Shown: positions 17,851-26,910, numbered from the stretch's first letter. The stretch is 64,000 bases of DNA from CAZUGO01 sp964619935 (GCA_964619935.1 CAZUGO010000040.1:123114-187113), one strand, 5' to 3'. A program made the numbers and translations. The notes: generated by a model from the letters alone, not told the origin.

Positions 17851-18564
17851 ATGATCTGTAGCGCAGCAGCAATACGGCCGCTCATGACTCAGCTTGGGCG
17901 ATGGGTGATCACCCTGATCTTCCTGGCCGAGGTTTCCTTGGGCTGCCGGGAGGAAACAGCGGCCCCCGCCGACCGCTCGGCGAAACCAACCGCGTCCCCG
18001 GCGGTACCGGCGGCTCCGCACGCCGCTCCGGCCCCCGCCCAACCGGTCGCCGGTTCCGACAACCGCGCGCCGTTGCCGGCGGGTCATCCGCCAATCACCC
18101 CCACACTGCAATTCGAGGTCCCCAGCGGCTGGACCGAACAGCCCGCGGTCAAGCCCTTCCGCAAGCGGCAGTTCTTGCTGCCCGCCGGCGACGATGCGGC
18201 CGGCGGCGCCGAGCTGGTGCTGTACTACTTCGGAAAGGATCAGGGCGGCAGCGTTGAGATGAACATCGATCGCTGGCTGGGAATGTTCAGCGCTCCGGAT
18301 GGGACGCCCATCAGCCGGGCCCAGGCCAACATCAATACCCGACTGGTCAACGGCCTGAAGGTGACCACGCTGGATGTTCGCGGGCGCTACACCGAGCGCA
18401 TGGGCCGCGGTGACGTCGCACCGCCTGCGGATCATCAACGAATGCTGGCGGCGATCATCGAGACGCTCGACGGTCCCTGGTTCTTCAAGGTGGTCGGCTC
18501 CACCAAGCTCATCGACGCGCACCAGGAGCGTTTTGCCCAGTTGACCAACTCGGTCCACCCATGA
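17851..18564 (+). CDS. Putative lipoprotein of unknown function
   Basis: 237 residues. GGGGAG lies nine bases before the ATG at 17851; an internal ATG at 17884 is possible. The signal ends in EVSLGC, a lipobox. A Pro/Ala-rich linker (about residues 45-75) leads to a compact domain of about 160 residues starting with TLQFEVPSGWTEQPAV, with features such as LVLYYFGKDQGGSVEMNIDR and a C-terminal WFFKVVGS. Similar lipoproteins with a linker and a GW-containing domain are frequent in planctomycetes, but I know of no function. It lies alone between divergent and convergent neighbours. Confidence 0.75.
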   Translation: MICSAAAIRPLMTQLGRWVITLIFLAEVSLGCREETAAPADRSAKPTASPAVPAAPHAAPAPAQPVAGSDNRAPLPAGHPPITPTLQFEVPSGWTEQPAVKPFRKRQFLLPAGDDAAGGAELVLYYFGKDQGGSVEMNIDRWLGMFSAPDGTPISRAQANINTRLVNGLKVTTLDVRGRYTERMGRGDVAPPADHQRMLAAIIETLDGPWFFKVVGSTKLIDAHQERFAQLTNSVHP

Positions 18565-18642
18565 GGGGTCGGCCCATGATCCATACCAGGCGCGACCACG
18601 CCAAACGCCTCGAGTGGCGGTGATGGACCGCGGGGGTTGAGG

Positions 18643-20556
18643 TCAGCACGGTCCCCAGGCACCCAGCAGCAGTGCCAGGTCGGCGGCATTGACCGCGCCG
18701 TCGGAATTGAGATCGGCCGGGTGTCCGGGGTTCGGACCCCAGGCCCCCAGGAGCAGCGCCAGATCGGCGGCGTCCACCGCACCGCTGCCGTTCAGGTCAG
18801 GCGGACAGAGGTCGAAGCATTCGAATGCGGCCGGAAGCTGCAGCATGCCGTCGTTGAAGAAGATGCTGACCGTGCCAGTGACTTGGAACCCGTCGGCGAC
18901 CCCCAATTGGGCCACCAGCACGTTGCCCTCCGCATCCGGAAGGCCCTGTCCGCTGGGCGGGTTGTTGCAGAACCAGCCACCGGTGACACCCCCGCCGCTG
19001 TTGAACAGCGTCGTGTCGAAATCAGGATCCAGGGTCGAACAGTCGCTGCCGCCGACCGGTACGCTCTTCAGACCGATGGTCACGAAGCTGTCGCAGGCCA
19101 GGCCCGGAAACAAGCCCAGCAGAACATCCTGCGGCGCGGTGCTCGCTCCGCCCATGGCCGCCGGGAACTGGTAGAAGCCCTGCGGATCATCGGTGGTGAT
19201 GTCCACGAAGCCGATGCTCAACAGGGTGTCGGCGGGATCGTCGAAGTGGACCCCCACGTTGCACAGCCGCAATCCCGGCGCATCGCAGGACAGCGCCTTC
19301 TCCACAACCGCCAGCGTGATGCCCTGACACGCTTCCGCGACGGCGTGCTGACAGCCGCCGCCCGGATCGCAGATGTCGTCGGTGCAGTCCAGGCCGTCCT
19401 CACAGGCCGCGTCCTGCGGTGCGAACAGGCACCCGCTGATCGGGCTGCAAATGTTCACCGTGCAATCGATGCCGTCGTCACAGGCCGCGCTCACCGGAAG
19501 GGCCTGGCAGCCCTCGATCGCGTCGCACACGTCATCGGTGCAGTCAATCCCGTCGTCACAGGCGGCATCCAGCGGCGCGAACACACAGAAGCCATCGGCA
19601 CAGTCATCGGCGGTACAGGCGACCCCGTCGTCGCAGTCGGCGGGACCATCGCAGACCGTGCCGCCGCCGAACAGCAGGGACACCCATTCGGGATGGTCGA
19701 CGAACGGATTGCGGTTGCCCTGAAAGTTGAAAACGATATCGTTGCGGTCGCGCTCCACGTCGTCGACCGGATCCTGGACGTGCCACTCCAGCAGCACGGT
19801 GCGCGCCCCCATGTAGGCCACCGCTTCGTTGCTGCCGGTGGCGCTGGCGCTGATCAGGGCGGTCTCGTCGGTCAGAATCAACTCGGGCTCGGCGGCACCG
19901 CTGATGCCGTGATTGCCGCCCTCGTAGCGGACGTCCGCATAGAGCATGGCCCGGGCGACGTCGCCACGGCGACCGATCCAGGTCTCCCAGGTGCCCGAGG
20001 CGCCCACGCCGGTATACCAGTTGGAATTGCCCGGGTAGGTGCCGCTGCCGCCGCCCTGGCCGTTGTTGGCAGCGGTCGGCGCTTCATTGCAGCCGGCGCT
20101 GCACGTCCGAAAGGCATTGTTGCCACGGTCGCCGTTGTAGCCGACGTCGCAGAGAAACAGCATGTGACAGTCGCTATAGGGATAGTTGCCCGAATTGTCG
20201 TCCGGAAAGCCATAGCTGTTCGGCCAGACGTGTTCGCGGTTGTACGGACCGACCCCACCACCGAACTTGACGAAGCTGGCGTTCTGATAGACGTCCAGGA
20301 TATTGGCGGCGTTGTTTGGATCTTCGTCGGCCAACTCCAGGATGTCCCAGGTGTCGGTGGAGCCGGACGTAAACGGAAAGCGCATGTGATCATCGATGAC
20401 CGCGTGCAGGGTGGCCCGGAGCAGCGCCGGTGTGCTGGTCGCCACCGAATCGTAGTACCCCGAAGGTGGATCGGCCGCCGCGGTCGCGGCCCAGCCGGCC
20501 AGCACACACGACATCGCGACCCAGGATCCCAATCCCGTTCGACAGCGCTTCGGCAT
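18643..20556 (-). CDS. Secreted endonuclease I-family nuclease with Cys-rich repeats and dockerin-like tail
   Basis: About 637 residues. The ATG at 20556 has GGAG six bases upstream; two further in-frame ATGs lie within 12 bases. A signal peptide (ending AATAAADPPSG) leads to an endonuclease I/NucM domain with the catalytic NREHVWPNSYG and the DCHMLF segment. Next come three to four Cys-rich repeats of the form CDDGIDCTDDVCD, then a beta-rich domain. The end holds two dockerin-like repeats, DLNGSGAVDAADLALLLGAW and DLNSDGAVNAADLALLLGAW, with Asp/Asn calcium ligands. Endonuclease I enzymes degrade extracellular DNA. Dockerin-like repeats in planctomycetes are thought to mediate calcium-dependent attachment. 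A scavenging role for external DNA is likely. Confidence 0.9.
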   Translation of the reverse strand: MPKRCRTGLGSWVAMSCVLAGWAATAAADPPSGYYDSVATSTPALLRATLHAVIDDHMRFPFTSGSTDTWDILELADEDPNNAANILDVYQNASFVKFGGGVGPYNREHVWPNSYGFPDDNSGNYPYSDCHMLFLCDVGYNGDRGNNAFRTCSAGCNEAPTAANNGQGGGSGTYPGNSNWYTGVGASGTWETWIGRRGDVARAMLYADVRYEGGNHGISGAAEPELILTDETALISASATGSNEAVAYMGARTVLLEWHVQDPVDDVERDRNDIVFNFQGNRNPFVDHPEWVSLLFGGGTVCDGPADCDDGVACTADDCADGFCVFAPLDAACDDGIDCTDDVCDAIEGCQALPVSAACDDGIDCTVNICSPISGCLFAPQDAACEDGLDCTDDICDPGGGCQHAVAEACQGITLAVVEKALSCDAPGLRLCNVGVHFDDPADTLLSIGFVDITTDDPQGFYQFPAAMGGASTAPQDVLLGLFPGLACDSFVTIGLKSVPVGGSDCSTLDPDFDTTLFNSGGGVTGGWFCNNPPSGQGLPDAEGNVLVAQLGVADGFQVTGTVSIFFNDGMLQLPAAFECFDLCPPDLNGSGAVDAADLALLLGAWGPNPGHPADLNSDGAVNAADLALLLGAWGPC

Positions 20557-20595
20557 GCACATCTCCATGGGGGTGGATCAACCGCCCCTGTTTTC

Positions 20596-20624
20596 ACTCT
20601 AGCCGATCGAAGCGATGACTCCAA
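20596..20624 (-). promoter_or_regulatory. Sigma70-type promoter of the nuclease gene
   Basis: On the minus strand, TTGGAG (20619-20624), a 17-base spacer and TAGAGT (20596-20601). The predicted start near 20589 gives a leader of about 33 bases before the chosen ATG. Confidence 0.5.
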
Positions 20625-20817
20625 TGGTAACCCCTCGCAAACCGGCGACAGCCTTGCTCCCGCTCGGGCAGGTCCGGGTCACGCGCTTGGTTCGTTGGGT
20701 TAGGCCGCTCTAATCTGCCCTGGACCGGTGAGGCACCGTTTGGCCCAAGACCCGCGAATAATAATAAGGTATCCGGGCAGCGCACCCGGGTGCATCACGA
20801 CCCGGACCTACCGCCGG

Positions 20818-21993
20818 TCAGCGGTCAGCGCGCACCAGGTCAAAGCACGGCGTCCGCGCTCGGGCGACGCACTCGCTGGCATAGAGGTACATGGCCGCGG
20901 ACCAGGTTTGCCAATCCTGGCCCTGCGGGGTGCCGTCCTGGGCCTTGAACCATTCGTTGAAACCCCAGTTGACGGGTTGCTCGCGGGCGGGCTTGACCAT
21001 TTCGGTGAGCACTTCCAGCTTCCTGTGGGCCAGGTCGTGGCGGTCCGCCGCCACCAGTGCCGCCACGTAAAAGCCGCAGATAAACGGCCAGATGCCGCCG
21101 TTGTGATATTCGCCCGGCTGGTTGAAACCCGCGTAGCGCGGCTGCCAGTCGGGATCCTCGAGTCTCATGAAGGGCATCAGGCACGGCGGCAGGTCGGCCG
21201 ACAGTTCATTCTGTTGCCGCAGCGCGGCACATTCTGCCTCCACCCAGGCGACAATTTCGCGGGCACGCTCGGCCGAGGCCACGCCGGACAGGATCGCCAG
21301 GCTGTTGCCAAGAAGGTCGAACCGCTCGTTGTTGTACATCTTGTACGACCACAGGGCATAGTAGGGCTTGTTCGCCATCGCCAGCCCTTCGTGCACATGT
21401 CGATGTTTGCGGGCCGCGGTGATGTGGAACCGGTTCATCAGGCCGTGCAGAACTCGAGCCTGAGGGTGGCGGCCGAACAGCCGCAGGTAGGTGTATGCCA
21501 GGCAATTCACGTAGAGCCCGAAGCCCAGCACCCAGTGCTCATCCCGCCAATCGCTGGTCGGCATCTGAGCGACCATGGTCAGGTCCTCGGGGCTTTGATA
21601 TTCCATCCAGGTCAGGGCCTTGCCGGCGGCCTCCTTGAGAAAGCCGGGGTCCCCGGCGGCCTGCCGGTAGCAATACAGACCGATGAGAAACAGTGGCGTG
21701 GTGTCGCTCGCCCCCCGCTCCTGCGGATCGTGGGCCAGCGATGGAATGTGTCCCAGCCGGGACTGGTTCTGGGCGATTGCCGACAGCGTCTGGCCCAGGC
21801 GTTGGATCAGATCGCCATCCCCGCAGGCCGTGACGCCCAGCGCGGCGATCATCAGGTCGCGCACATACGGTTCCGGGTAGCCCCAGCCCGCGGTCCTGGG
21901 GAGCCCCTGGAACGGCCCACGGGCATTGTGCCGCAAGACTTCGAGCGCTGCCGCCCGCGCCTCCGCCACCTGTGGTGTCCCCGCGTTGGTCAT
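20818..21993 (-). CDS. (alpha/alpha)6-barrel glycosidase, GH100/invertase-like
   Basis: 391 residues. The ATG at 21993 overlaps the stop of the upstream glycosyltransferase gene (ATGA). No signal peptide, so cytoplasmic. The sequence is all-helical, with family-like segments GWGYPEPYVRDLMIAALG, DLLGNSLAILSGV, PGEYHNGGIWPFICGFYVAA, NWGFNEWF and TWSAAMYLYA. These resemble the neutral/alkaline invertases and related debranching-type glycosidases, where acidic residues in the DxRD and (N/H)NGG(I/S)WP regions are catalytic. It may hydrolyse or phosphorolyse a sucrose- or glucoside-like substrate made or remodelled by the coupled glycosyltransferase. The fold is secure, the substrate is not. It is the last gene of a six-gene operon. 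Confidence 0.75.
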   Translation of the reverse strand: MTNAGTPQVAEARAAALEVLRHNARGPFQGLPRTAGWGYPEPYVRDLMIAALGVTACGDGDLIQRLGQTLSAIAQNQSRLGHIPSLAHDPQERGASDTTPLFLIGLYCYRQAAGDPGFLKEAAGKALTWMEYQSPEDLTMVAQMPTSDWRDEHWVLGFGLYVNCLAYTYLRLFGRHPQARVLHGLMNRFHITAARKHRHVHEGLAMANKPYYALWSYKMYNNERFDLLGNSLAILSGVASAERAREIVAWVEAECAALRQQNELSADLPPCLMPFMRLEDPDWQPRYAGFNQPGEYHNGGIWPFICGFYVAALVAADRHDLAHRKLEVLTEMVKPAREQPVNWGFNEWFKAQDGTPQGQDWQTWSAAMYLYASECVARARTPCFDLVRADR

Positions 21994-23132
21994 GACACAC
22001 CCAGGCGCGCTTGCAGGATGGCCATCAGCCGTTTCGCGACGACCCGGTAGTCGAACAACGCCTGCACCCGCCGGCGGCCGGCCGCTCCCAGGCGGGCCCT
22101 GAGTTCCGGTTGCTCCATCAGAACCATCAAGGATTCCGCAATGTCATAGACGCTCGCACGATAATCGACGCTGCGCGGCGTTTGGAACACGACGCGCTGG
22201 CCGCGCCGCGCTCCGGCATCGTCGCCGAGGATGGCCTCATTCACGCGAATCTCAGTGGACACCCCGGCCAGCAGCGCCGTCTCGCCGTCCACCAGGGTGT
22301 CCAGCATGCCCATGGCCCGGATCCCGACGACCGGTTTGCCACACGCGCCGGCTTCCACCTGCGGCATCCCGAAGCCCTCGAGCCGTGACGGCGCCGCGTA
22401 GATGTCACAGGCCGCGATCAAGTAGGGAATGAAGTTCCGCGAGATGGTGTTGGTGGTGTAAATGACCTTCTTCTCCAGGCCCAGGCTGGTGGCGAGTTGC
22501 AGATCCTGCAGGTTCTGCTGGAGGGTTCGTTGTTGTGGCCACACTTTGCAGATGTACTTCCAGTTGCGGAACCGGGCATCGATCAGCGCCAGGCCCTGCA
22601 TGACTTCCTGGGCGCCCTTGGAAGCGGCGTCTCCGCCGATGGTCAGGATCATGATCTCGTCGGGCTGGACGCCCAGCGCGTCGCGGACGGCAACCACCTT
22701 GGGATCATCACGCTCCCGCGGACAGAAAGCGTCCGTATCGCACCCCACCGGCAGCACCTCGATCGTGTCGGCGCTGATGCCGTCTCGAACGTAAACCTCC
22801 TTGACCCAGTTGGAAGTCACCAGGATCAGCGGCAGGGCATTGAGCACGTCGTGGTGGTTTCCGATGCATCCGTCCGCGACCAGCCAAGGCACCGGCTGGG
22901 GCCCGAACCGCTGTGTGTGCAGGACCAGGTCGGGCGTGTGACCCCAATATCCCACACCGACGACCACGTCAGGTCGAAACCAGCGGTAGTACCATTCCTT
23001 TTCCTGGGGGGATTGATAATGGGCCGGGAACACCTCGACGCCGATGTCTTGGAGCCCGCGATACATCAGATCTCCCTGGGTCGCCAGGCCCCCCGGCGAC
23101 GGCGGATAGTCATAGAGCAACAGTATCTTCAT
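21990..23132 (-). CDS. GT-B glycosyltransferase, family 4
   Basis: 380 residues from the ATG at 23132, overlapping the stop of the deacetylase gene by 4 bases. The N-terminal Rossmann domain (MKILLLYDYPPSPGGLATQG) and the C-terminal donor-binding domain (PSRLEGFGMPQVEAGACGKP) are typical of GT4. The EGFGMPQVEA segment holds the usual E-x7-E-type donor motif. No membrane segment. GT4 enzymes transfer sugars from UDP- or GDP-donors with retention. In bacillithiol and mycothiol synthesis, a GT4 enzyme and a PIG-L deacetylase act in sequence, and the same pair is coupled here. Whether the acceptor is malate, inositol or something else cannot be seen. Confidence 0.88.
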   Translation of the reverse strand: MKILLLYDYPPSPGGLATQGDLMYRGLQDIGVEVFPAHYQSPQEKEWYYRWFRPDVVVGVGYWGHTPDLVLHTQRFGPQPVPWLVADGCIGNHHDVLNALPLILVTSNWVKEVYVRDGISADTIEVLPVGCDTDAFCPRERDDPKVVAVRDALGVQPDEIMILTIGGDAASKGAQEVMQGLALIDARFRNWKYICKVWPQQRTLQQNLQDLQLATSLGLEKKVIYTTNTISRNFIPYLIAACDIYAAPSRLEGFGMPQVEAGACGKPVVGIRAMGMLDTLVDGETALLAGVSTEIRVNEAILGDDAGARRGQRVVFQTPRSVDYRASVYDIAESLMVLMEQPELRARLGAAGRRRVQALFDYRVVAKRLMAILQARLGVS

Positions 23133-23803
23133 GCCCTGGGTTCCTGGGTTTCGATCCACGCGGACGCCTGCTCCGGCCGGTCGAAGCACCAGAAAGCCTC
23201 CGCTTGAGGGGTCACCTGCGCTTCCCAGGAATCGCGGGCAAATCCGTAGACCTCGGTGAGCAGGGCGTACTTCTGTCTCCAGGTGTCGCCGGACAGCGTG
23301 ACCCAGCGATCCGCGGAGGGATCGGCAGTCGGCAGCCGTCGGCCGCCGTCATCGTGGTAGGCACACATCCACAGCCGGTCGGCCTGAAGCCGGCCGGTCA
23401 GCCACAGCCGCACCACGGCCCGGCAGACTTCTTCATGGCGGCGGTGACGGGTGTACTCGCCGTTGGGCCCGTGGGTCACGACCAGGTCGAAGCGGGCGCC
23501 GCGCAGTGCATCCACGATTGCAGATTCGACCTGAGCGGGATCCAGGGGCTGCTGCTCGGGCCCGTCGTCCAGATCCGCCATGATGCCGCGCGCGCCCAAT
23601 CGCTGCATGACCGCCTGGAACCTGGGGGCCCGGTCACGATCACTCGCCCGGCACAGGGTCATGACCCGCCATGCGGCCTTGACCTCGAGCAGCAACCCGC
23701 CCGCCCACAGCAGTTCATCATCGGGGTGGGCCACAATAATGGCTGCGTCGTCGACCGAAACCGGACCGTCGAGCGGGCGATTCTTGCGGGAGCGCTGGAC
23801 CAT
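23129..23803 (-). CDS. PIG-L family de-N-acetylase
   Basis: 224 residues. The ATG at 23803 is preferred over an upstream GTG because the family begins close to it. The zinc-binding AHPDDE motif lies near residue 25, and the third ligand is probably the His in RHRRHEEV (near residue 115). VVTHGPNGEYTRHRRH is the typical second motif. The family removes acetyl groups from GlcNAc-containing substrates (MshB, BshB, GPI synthesis). The stop overlaps the start of the glycosyltransferase gene. Upstream there is a 125-base gap to the S66 gene. I infer that it deacetylates the product of the coupled glycosyltransferase, exposing an amine for a ligase. Confidence 0.9.
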   Translation of the reverse strand: MVQRSRKNRPLDGPVSVDDAAIIVAHPDDELLWAGGLLLEVKAAWRVMTLCRASDRDRAPRFQAVMQRLGARGIMADLDDGPEQQPLDPAQVESAIVDALRGARFDLVVTHGPNGEYTRHRRHEEVCRAVVRLWLTGRLQADRLWMCAYHDDGGRRLPTADPSADRWVTLSGDTWRQKYALLTEVYGFARDSWEAQVTPQAEAFWCFDRPEQASAWIETQEPRA

Positions 23804-23928
23804 GAAGCAAGGCTCCGTCAGGACCCCGCGGTCCACATCCCGGACGCAGCGGTGCCCCACACCCTACTACTCCGGCAGGGTACGTTTGTCAATTCGCCAG
23901 GATGACCCGTGCACGCGGAATGCTCCGC

Positions 23929-24900
23929 TCACCCGATGAGCACCGCGCCCCCGGACTTGCGGGTTCTGCGGAGCACGACCGGACGGTTGATGGGCAGCGA
24001 TCCGGCGGGGTGACAGTGACCGAAGCTGCAATGTGCGACAATCGGAATGTCGCGGCCGCAGGGGATGTGAAAGCGCAGCAGCTCCAGGACCGCTTGCGTT
24101 TGATTCTCCACCTCGTCCTCGGGGTCGTCCAGATGAAAATCGCCGATCAACAAGCCCGCGCAGGCATCGAACGCGCCGCGCAGCTTGAGTTGGGCCAGGT
24201 GCCGGTCGATGCCGTAGGGATCGTTGTGGATGTCCTCCAGCGCCAGCCACTTGCCGCGCAGATCGAGGCAACGGTCGTAGGCGGAACCGAGCAGCGCCAC
24301 CAGCACAGTCAGGTTGCCGCCGACCACGGTGATCCGCTGCTGCGGCGGGATCGCCCCCCGAACCAGGATCCCGCGCACCGGCCGGGCGCTGGGCCGCTCA
24401 TTGATGATCGCGACCACATCCTTCAGGAACGAAGCGACGGCCGCCCGATAATCGCCCGCCTCCGGCTGCAGATGGCCCAGATCATGGTCGTAGAAGGCCC
24501 GGACCGCCGGGTAGGCGGCGGTGATGTTGACCAACGTGGTCAACTCACTGAAGCCGAAAATGCAGAGCGGCCGGCGGCGTGCCCGCAGGGCATCAAAGTC
24601 GACATCCGGGAGGATCCGGGTCAGCCAGGCCCCGCCGCGCAGGGCGACCACGGCAACGGTGTGGTCGTCCGCAAGCACCCGATTGACGTCCGCAACCCGT
24701 TCGGCATCGTCACGCCGCCCGCCGCGGTTTTCATCGAACCACGGGTTCATCAGCGCGAGATTGCCGGTGACCTGGTAGCCCTCGCCGACCACCTGCTGCG
24801 CGAAAGACAGGATCCGGCTGTAGGAGCGGAACCGCAGCCGCTCCAGGAGCGGCCGACAGTGGCCGGACACCGACAACAAGTGAATCACGGGCCGGGACAT
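23929..24900 (-). CDS. S66 family peptidase (LD-carboxypeptidase/MccF-like)
   Basis: 323 residues from the ATG at 24900, eight bases after the ATP-grasp gene. S66 hallmarks are visible: VVALRGGAWLTRILPDVDF, where the usual RGGYG appears as RGGAW; GFSELT with the nucleophilic Ser; KWLALEDIHND with the catalytic Glu; and a C-terminal GHCHPAGSLPI with the catalytic His. The family cleaves amide bonds to a C-terminal D- or modified residue, as LD-carboxypeptidase on peptidoglycan peptides and MccF on microcin C. There is no signal peptide, so it is a cytoplasmic enzyme. Placed in an operon with two ATP-grasp ligases, it could trim or detoxify their product. Some motif residues differ from the consensus, so the specificity may be new. 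Confidence 0.83.
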   Translation of the reverse strand: MSRPVIHLLSVSGHCRPLLERLRFRSYSRILSFAQQVVGEGYQVTGNLALMNPWFDENRGGRRDDAERVADVNRVLADDHTVAVVALRGGAWLTRILPDVDFDALRARRRPLCIFGFSELTTLVNITAAYPAVRAFYDHDLGHLQPEAGDYRAAVASFLKDVVAIINERPSARPVRGILVRGAIPPQQRITVVGGNLTVLVALLGSAYDRCLDLRGKWLALEDIHNDPYGIDRHLAQLKLRGAFDACAGLLIGDFHLDDPEDEVENQTQAVLELLRFHIPCGRDIPIVAHCSFGHCHPAGSLPINRPVVLRRTRKSGGAVLIG

Positions 24901-24908
24901 GTCCGCCG

Positions 24909-25889
24909 TTACGCCTCGTCCAAGCGCAGCCGGGCGCTGGTTCCCTGCGGCAGCGGCACGCCCCGCGAACGGCGCCAAGCCACGTCAACCAGCACTTGGG
25001 CAGCAATTCGCGCTACCGCCGGCGGTACCCGGGTAGGTGGTTTGACGCCGGGTCCCAGTCCGGCGAGGGCGTTGGGAGGTTCTCCGACCAGTTGCACCGT
25101 CCGGCCGCGCAGCCGGGTGCTGATGAACTCGCAGACGAACCAGTCCAAGCCGGTCACTCCGGCCATCCGGCTGACATCGTGGACCAATTGCGAGAATGCC
25201 GGATCCTCCAGAAAGGCCGCCTCGACCAACTGAAAGTCGTGGCCCCGACCGTCGACCGTGCAGATCAGAATGCTCCCGAAGCAATACCACACCCGGAAGC
25301 GGGCTTCCGGTCCTTTGGTATGCAGCGGCGCGTACCACTTGCGGACCAGGATCTTCTGACCGGCACGATACCCACAGCGGGCCAGGGTGGCGGAAATGTT
25401 GCGGGCGGCGCTGATCACCATTCTCGATGGATCCAGGCCGACCGCCGGCAGCGCCATCCAGATGTCGCCCAGGGTGGCCTGCTCGCGGGTGGACAAGGCG
25501 CGGGCGCCGGGTTGCCAGTTGGCGACCACGTAGTGGCGCGGGACCACCAATCCGGCCCGTTGCAGGTAGTTGTACTGTGTGGCACGGTCGGCCCAGATGC
25601 GGGCGTCATCGGGATCTTCGATGACCATCGCCCCGTGAGCCTTCATGGCCCTGCACAGCAGCATCGCGGCGGCGTCCATGCGGGACCCATCGGCCTGGGT
25701 GTTCAGGAACACGCCGACGCTGATCTTGCCCTGATCCAGGCGGCGATGGGTCTTGGAGATGTCCTTCTTGGTCACGCAGAGCACCTGGAGGCGATGGCGC
25801 TTCGCGGCGGCCAGCACTTCGTCCACAAAAACCCCGTGCCGGGCCGTCGCCCACTGGACGCACAGGTCGAATCGGGTGGTGCCTGCCAT
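24909..25889 (-). CDS. ATP-grasp-like ligase, first of two tandem paralogues
   Basis: 326 residues from the ATG at 25889. The N-terminal part looks like a Rossmann-like preATP domain (RFDLCVQWATARHGVFVDEV), followed by a region with MVISAARNISATLARCGYRAGQ where a canonical ATP-grasp lysine segment is expected, and a C-terminal GLDWFVCEFISTRL metal-binding-like strand. It shares its layout, including the C-terminal VDVAWRR stretch, with the next upstream gene, whose ATP-grasp motifs are clearer. ATP-grasp enzymes join a carboxylate to an amine through an acyl phosphate. I place it in the superfamily with moderate certainty and cannot name a substrate. It starts eight bases after its paralogue. 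Confidence 0.65.
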   Translation of the reverse strand: MAGTTRFDLCVQWATARHGVFVDEVLAAAKRHRLQVLCVTKKDISKTHRRLDQGKISVGVFLNTQADGSRMDAAAMLLCRAMKAHGAMVIEDPDDARIWADRATQYNYLQRAGLVVPRHYVVANWQPGARALSTREQATLGDIWMALPAVGLDPSRMVISAARNISATLARCGYRAGQKILVRKWYAPLHTKGPEARFRVWYCFGSILICTVDGRGHDFQLVEAAFLEDPAFSQLVHDVSRMAGVTGLDWFVCEFISTRLRGRTVQLVGEPPNALAGLGPGVKPPTRVPPAVARIAAQVLVDVAWRRSRGVPLPQGTSARLRLDEA

Positions 25890-25897
25890 GGGCCTGC

Positions 25898-26866
25898 TCA
25901 ACAGGAAAACCAGACGTTCAGGCTGTCGCCGGGCCGCTGGCCCTTCTTCAGGCGCCAGGCGCAATCGACCAGGCGGCCGGCGACGTGGGCCACGATTTCA
26001 TCGGGCACGCCGCAGTGACTGTGGCTCCTGATGGTCATGTCCGCCGGATCGTTGACATAGTCGATGGACAGCGTGCGGCGGCGGGCCCCGCGCCCGACAA
26101 TCGCGAGTTCAGTCGTGAAGAAGTTCATGTGGGTGATCCGGGCAATCTTGAGGACGATGGCGCACAGCGGATTCAGCTCGTACCTGTGAAACTGGTCCAG
26201 GGCCACCGGCTGATAATGTTCGGTCAGGTTGTCCCACCAGCACAGAATGATCTCGCCGAGCACGAAGAACACGCGAAACCACCCGCGATGATGTCCGAAC
26301 CACTCCGGCTCGATCAGTTCCTGGAGCAGAAAGTCGTCCCCGCGATCGAACTTTCTGGCCCGGGCGATTTCCTTGACGGATCCACCGTGGACCCGCGCGA
26401 CCCCCTGCTTGCCGTACCCTCTGGCCGGCTTGACGATAAACGGGTTGCCGAGTCGCTGGCGTTCGGCCTGCGTCAACCGGAAGTCTCGGGGCTCCCAGTT
26501 GCGGACCACGATGGTATAGGGCACCGGGATGCCGGCGCGTTCGAAGTGGTAGTGGATGACGGCCTTGTTGATACCCAGTTTGGCCCGGTCGGGCTCATTG
26601 ACCACGAATGCGCCGCCGTCCTTGGCCGCGTACCCGAGTCGGCTGTAAGGGTCGGCCGGGTCTTCGTAGTCGGCGTCGGCGTCCAGGTGCATGAGGATCC
26701 GGCGCCGCCCGGTCTCCGACGCCCGGATGACCTGCTGGACGTTCTCGTCTTTGCAGACCACGCACGACACCTTCCGCTCGCTGCAGCGCCGGGCGATGAA
26801 CTCCAGAAACGGCTCATCCGGCCAGGGCCCCCAGCCGATGCACAGGTCGATTTGATGGTTCGGCAT
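25898..26866 (-). CDS. ATP-grasp ligase, second of two tandem paralogues
   Basis: 322 residues from the ATG at 26866; a GTG four codons earlier is possible. The ATP-grasp lysine and glycine-rich segment is visible (NPFIVKPARGYGKQGVARV), followed by FLLQELIEPEW, the usual adenine-binding strand, and RRTLSIDYVNDPADM near the metal site. No membrane segments. The closest functional types are RimK-like amide ligases, but no family signature allows a name. It is the first gene of the operon ending with the glycosidase. Tandem ATP-grasp genes often add two amino acids in sequence to a core molecule, which fits the neighbouring glycosyltransferase and deacetylase. Confidence 0.75.
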   Translation of the reverse strand: MPNHQIDLCIGWGPWPDEPFLEFIARRCSERKVSCVVCKDENVQQVIRASETGRRRILMHLDADADYEDPADPYSRLGYAAKDGGAFVVNEPDRAKLGINKAVIHYHFERAGIPVPYTIVVRNWEPRDFRLTQAERQRLGNPFIVKPARGYGKQGVARVHGGSVKEIARARKFDRGDDFLLQELIEPEWFGHHRGWFRVFFVLGEIILCWWDNLTEHYQPVALDQFHRYELNPLCAIVLKIARITHMNFFTTELAIVGRGARRRTLSIDYVNDPADMTIRSHSHCGVPDEIVAHVAGRLVDCAWRLKKGQRPGDSLNVWFSC

Positions 26867-26910
26867 CACCGGTCTCACGCCAGACAGTGCGGGTCACTAT
26901 GACCGCGGGC

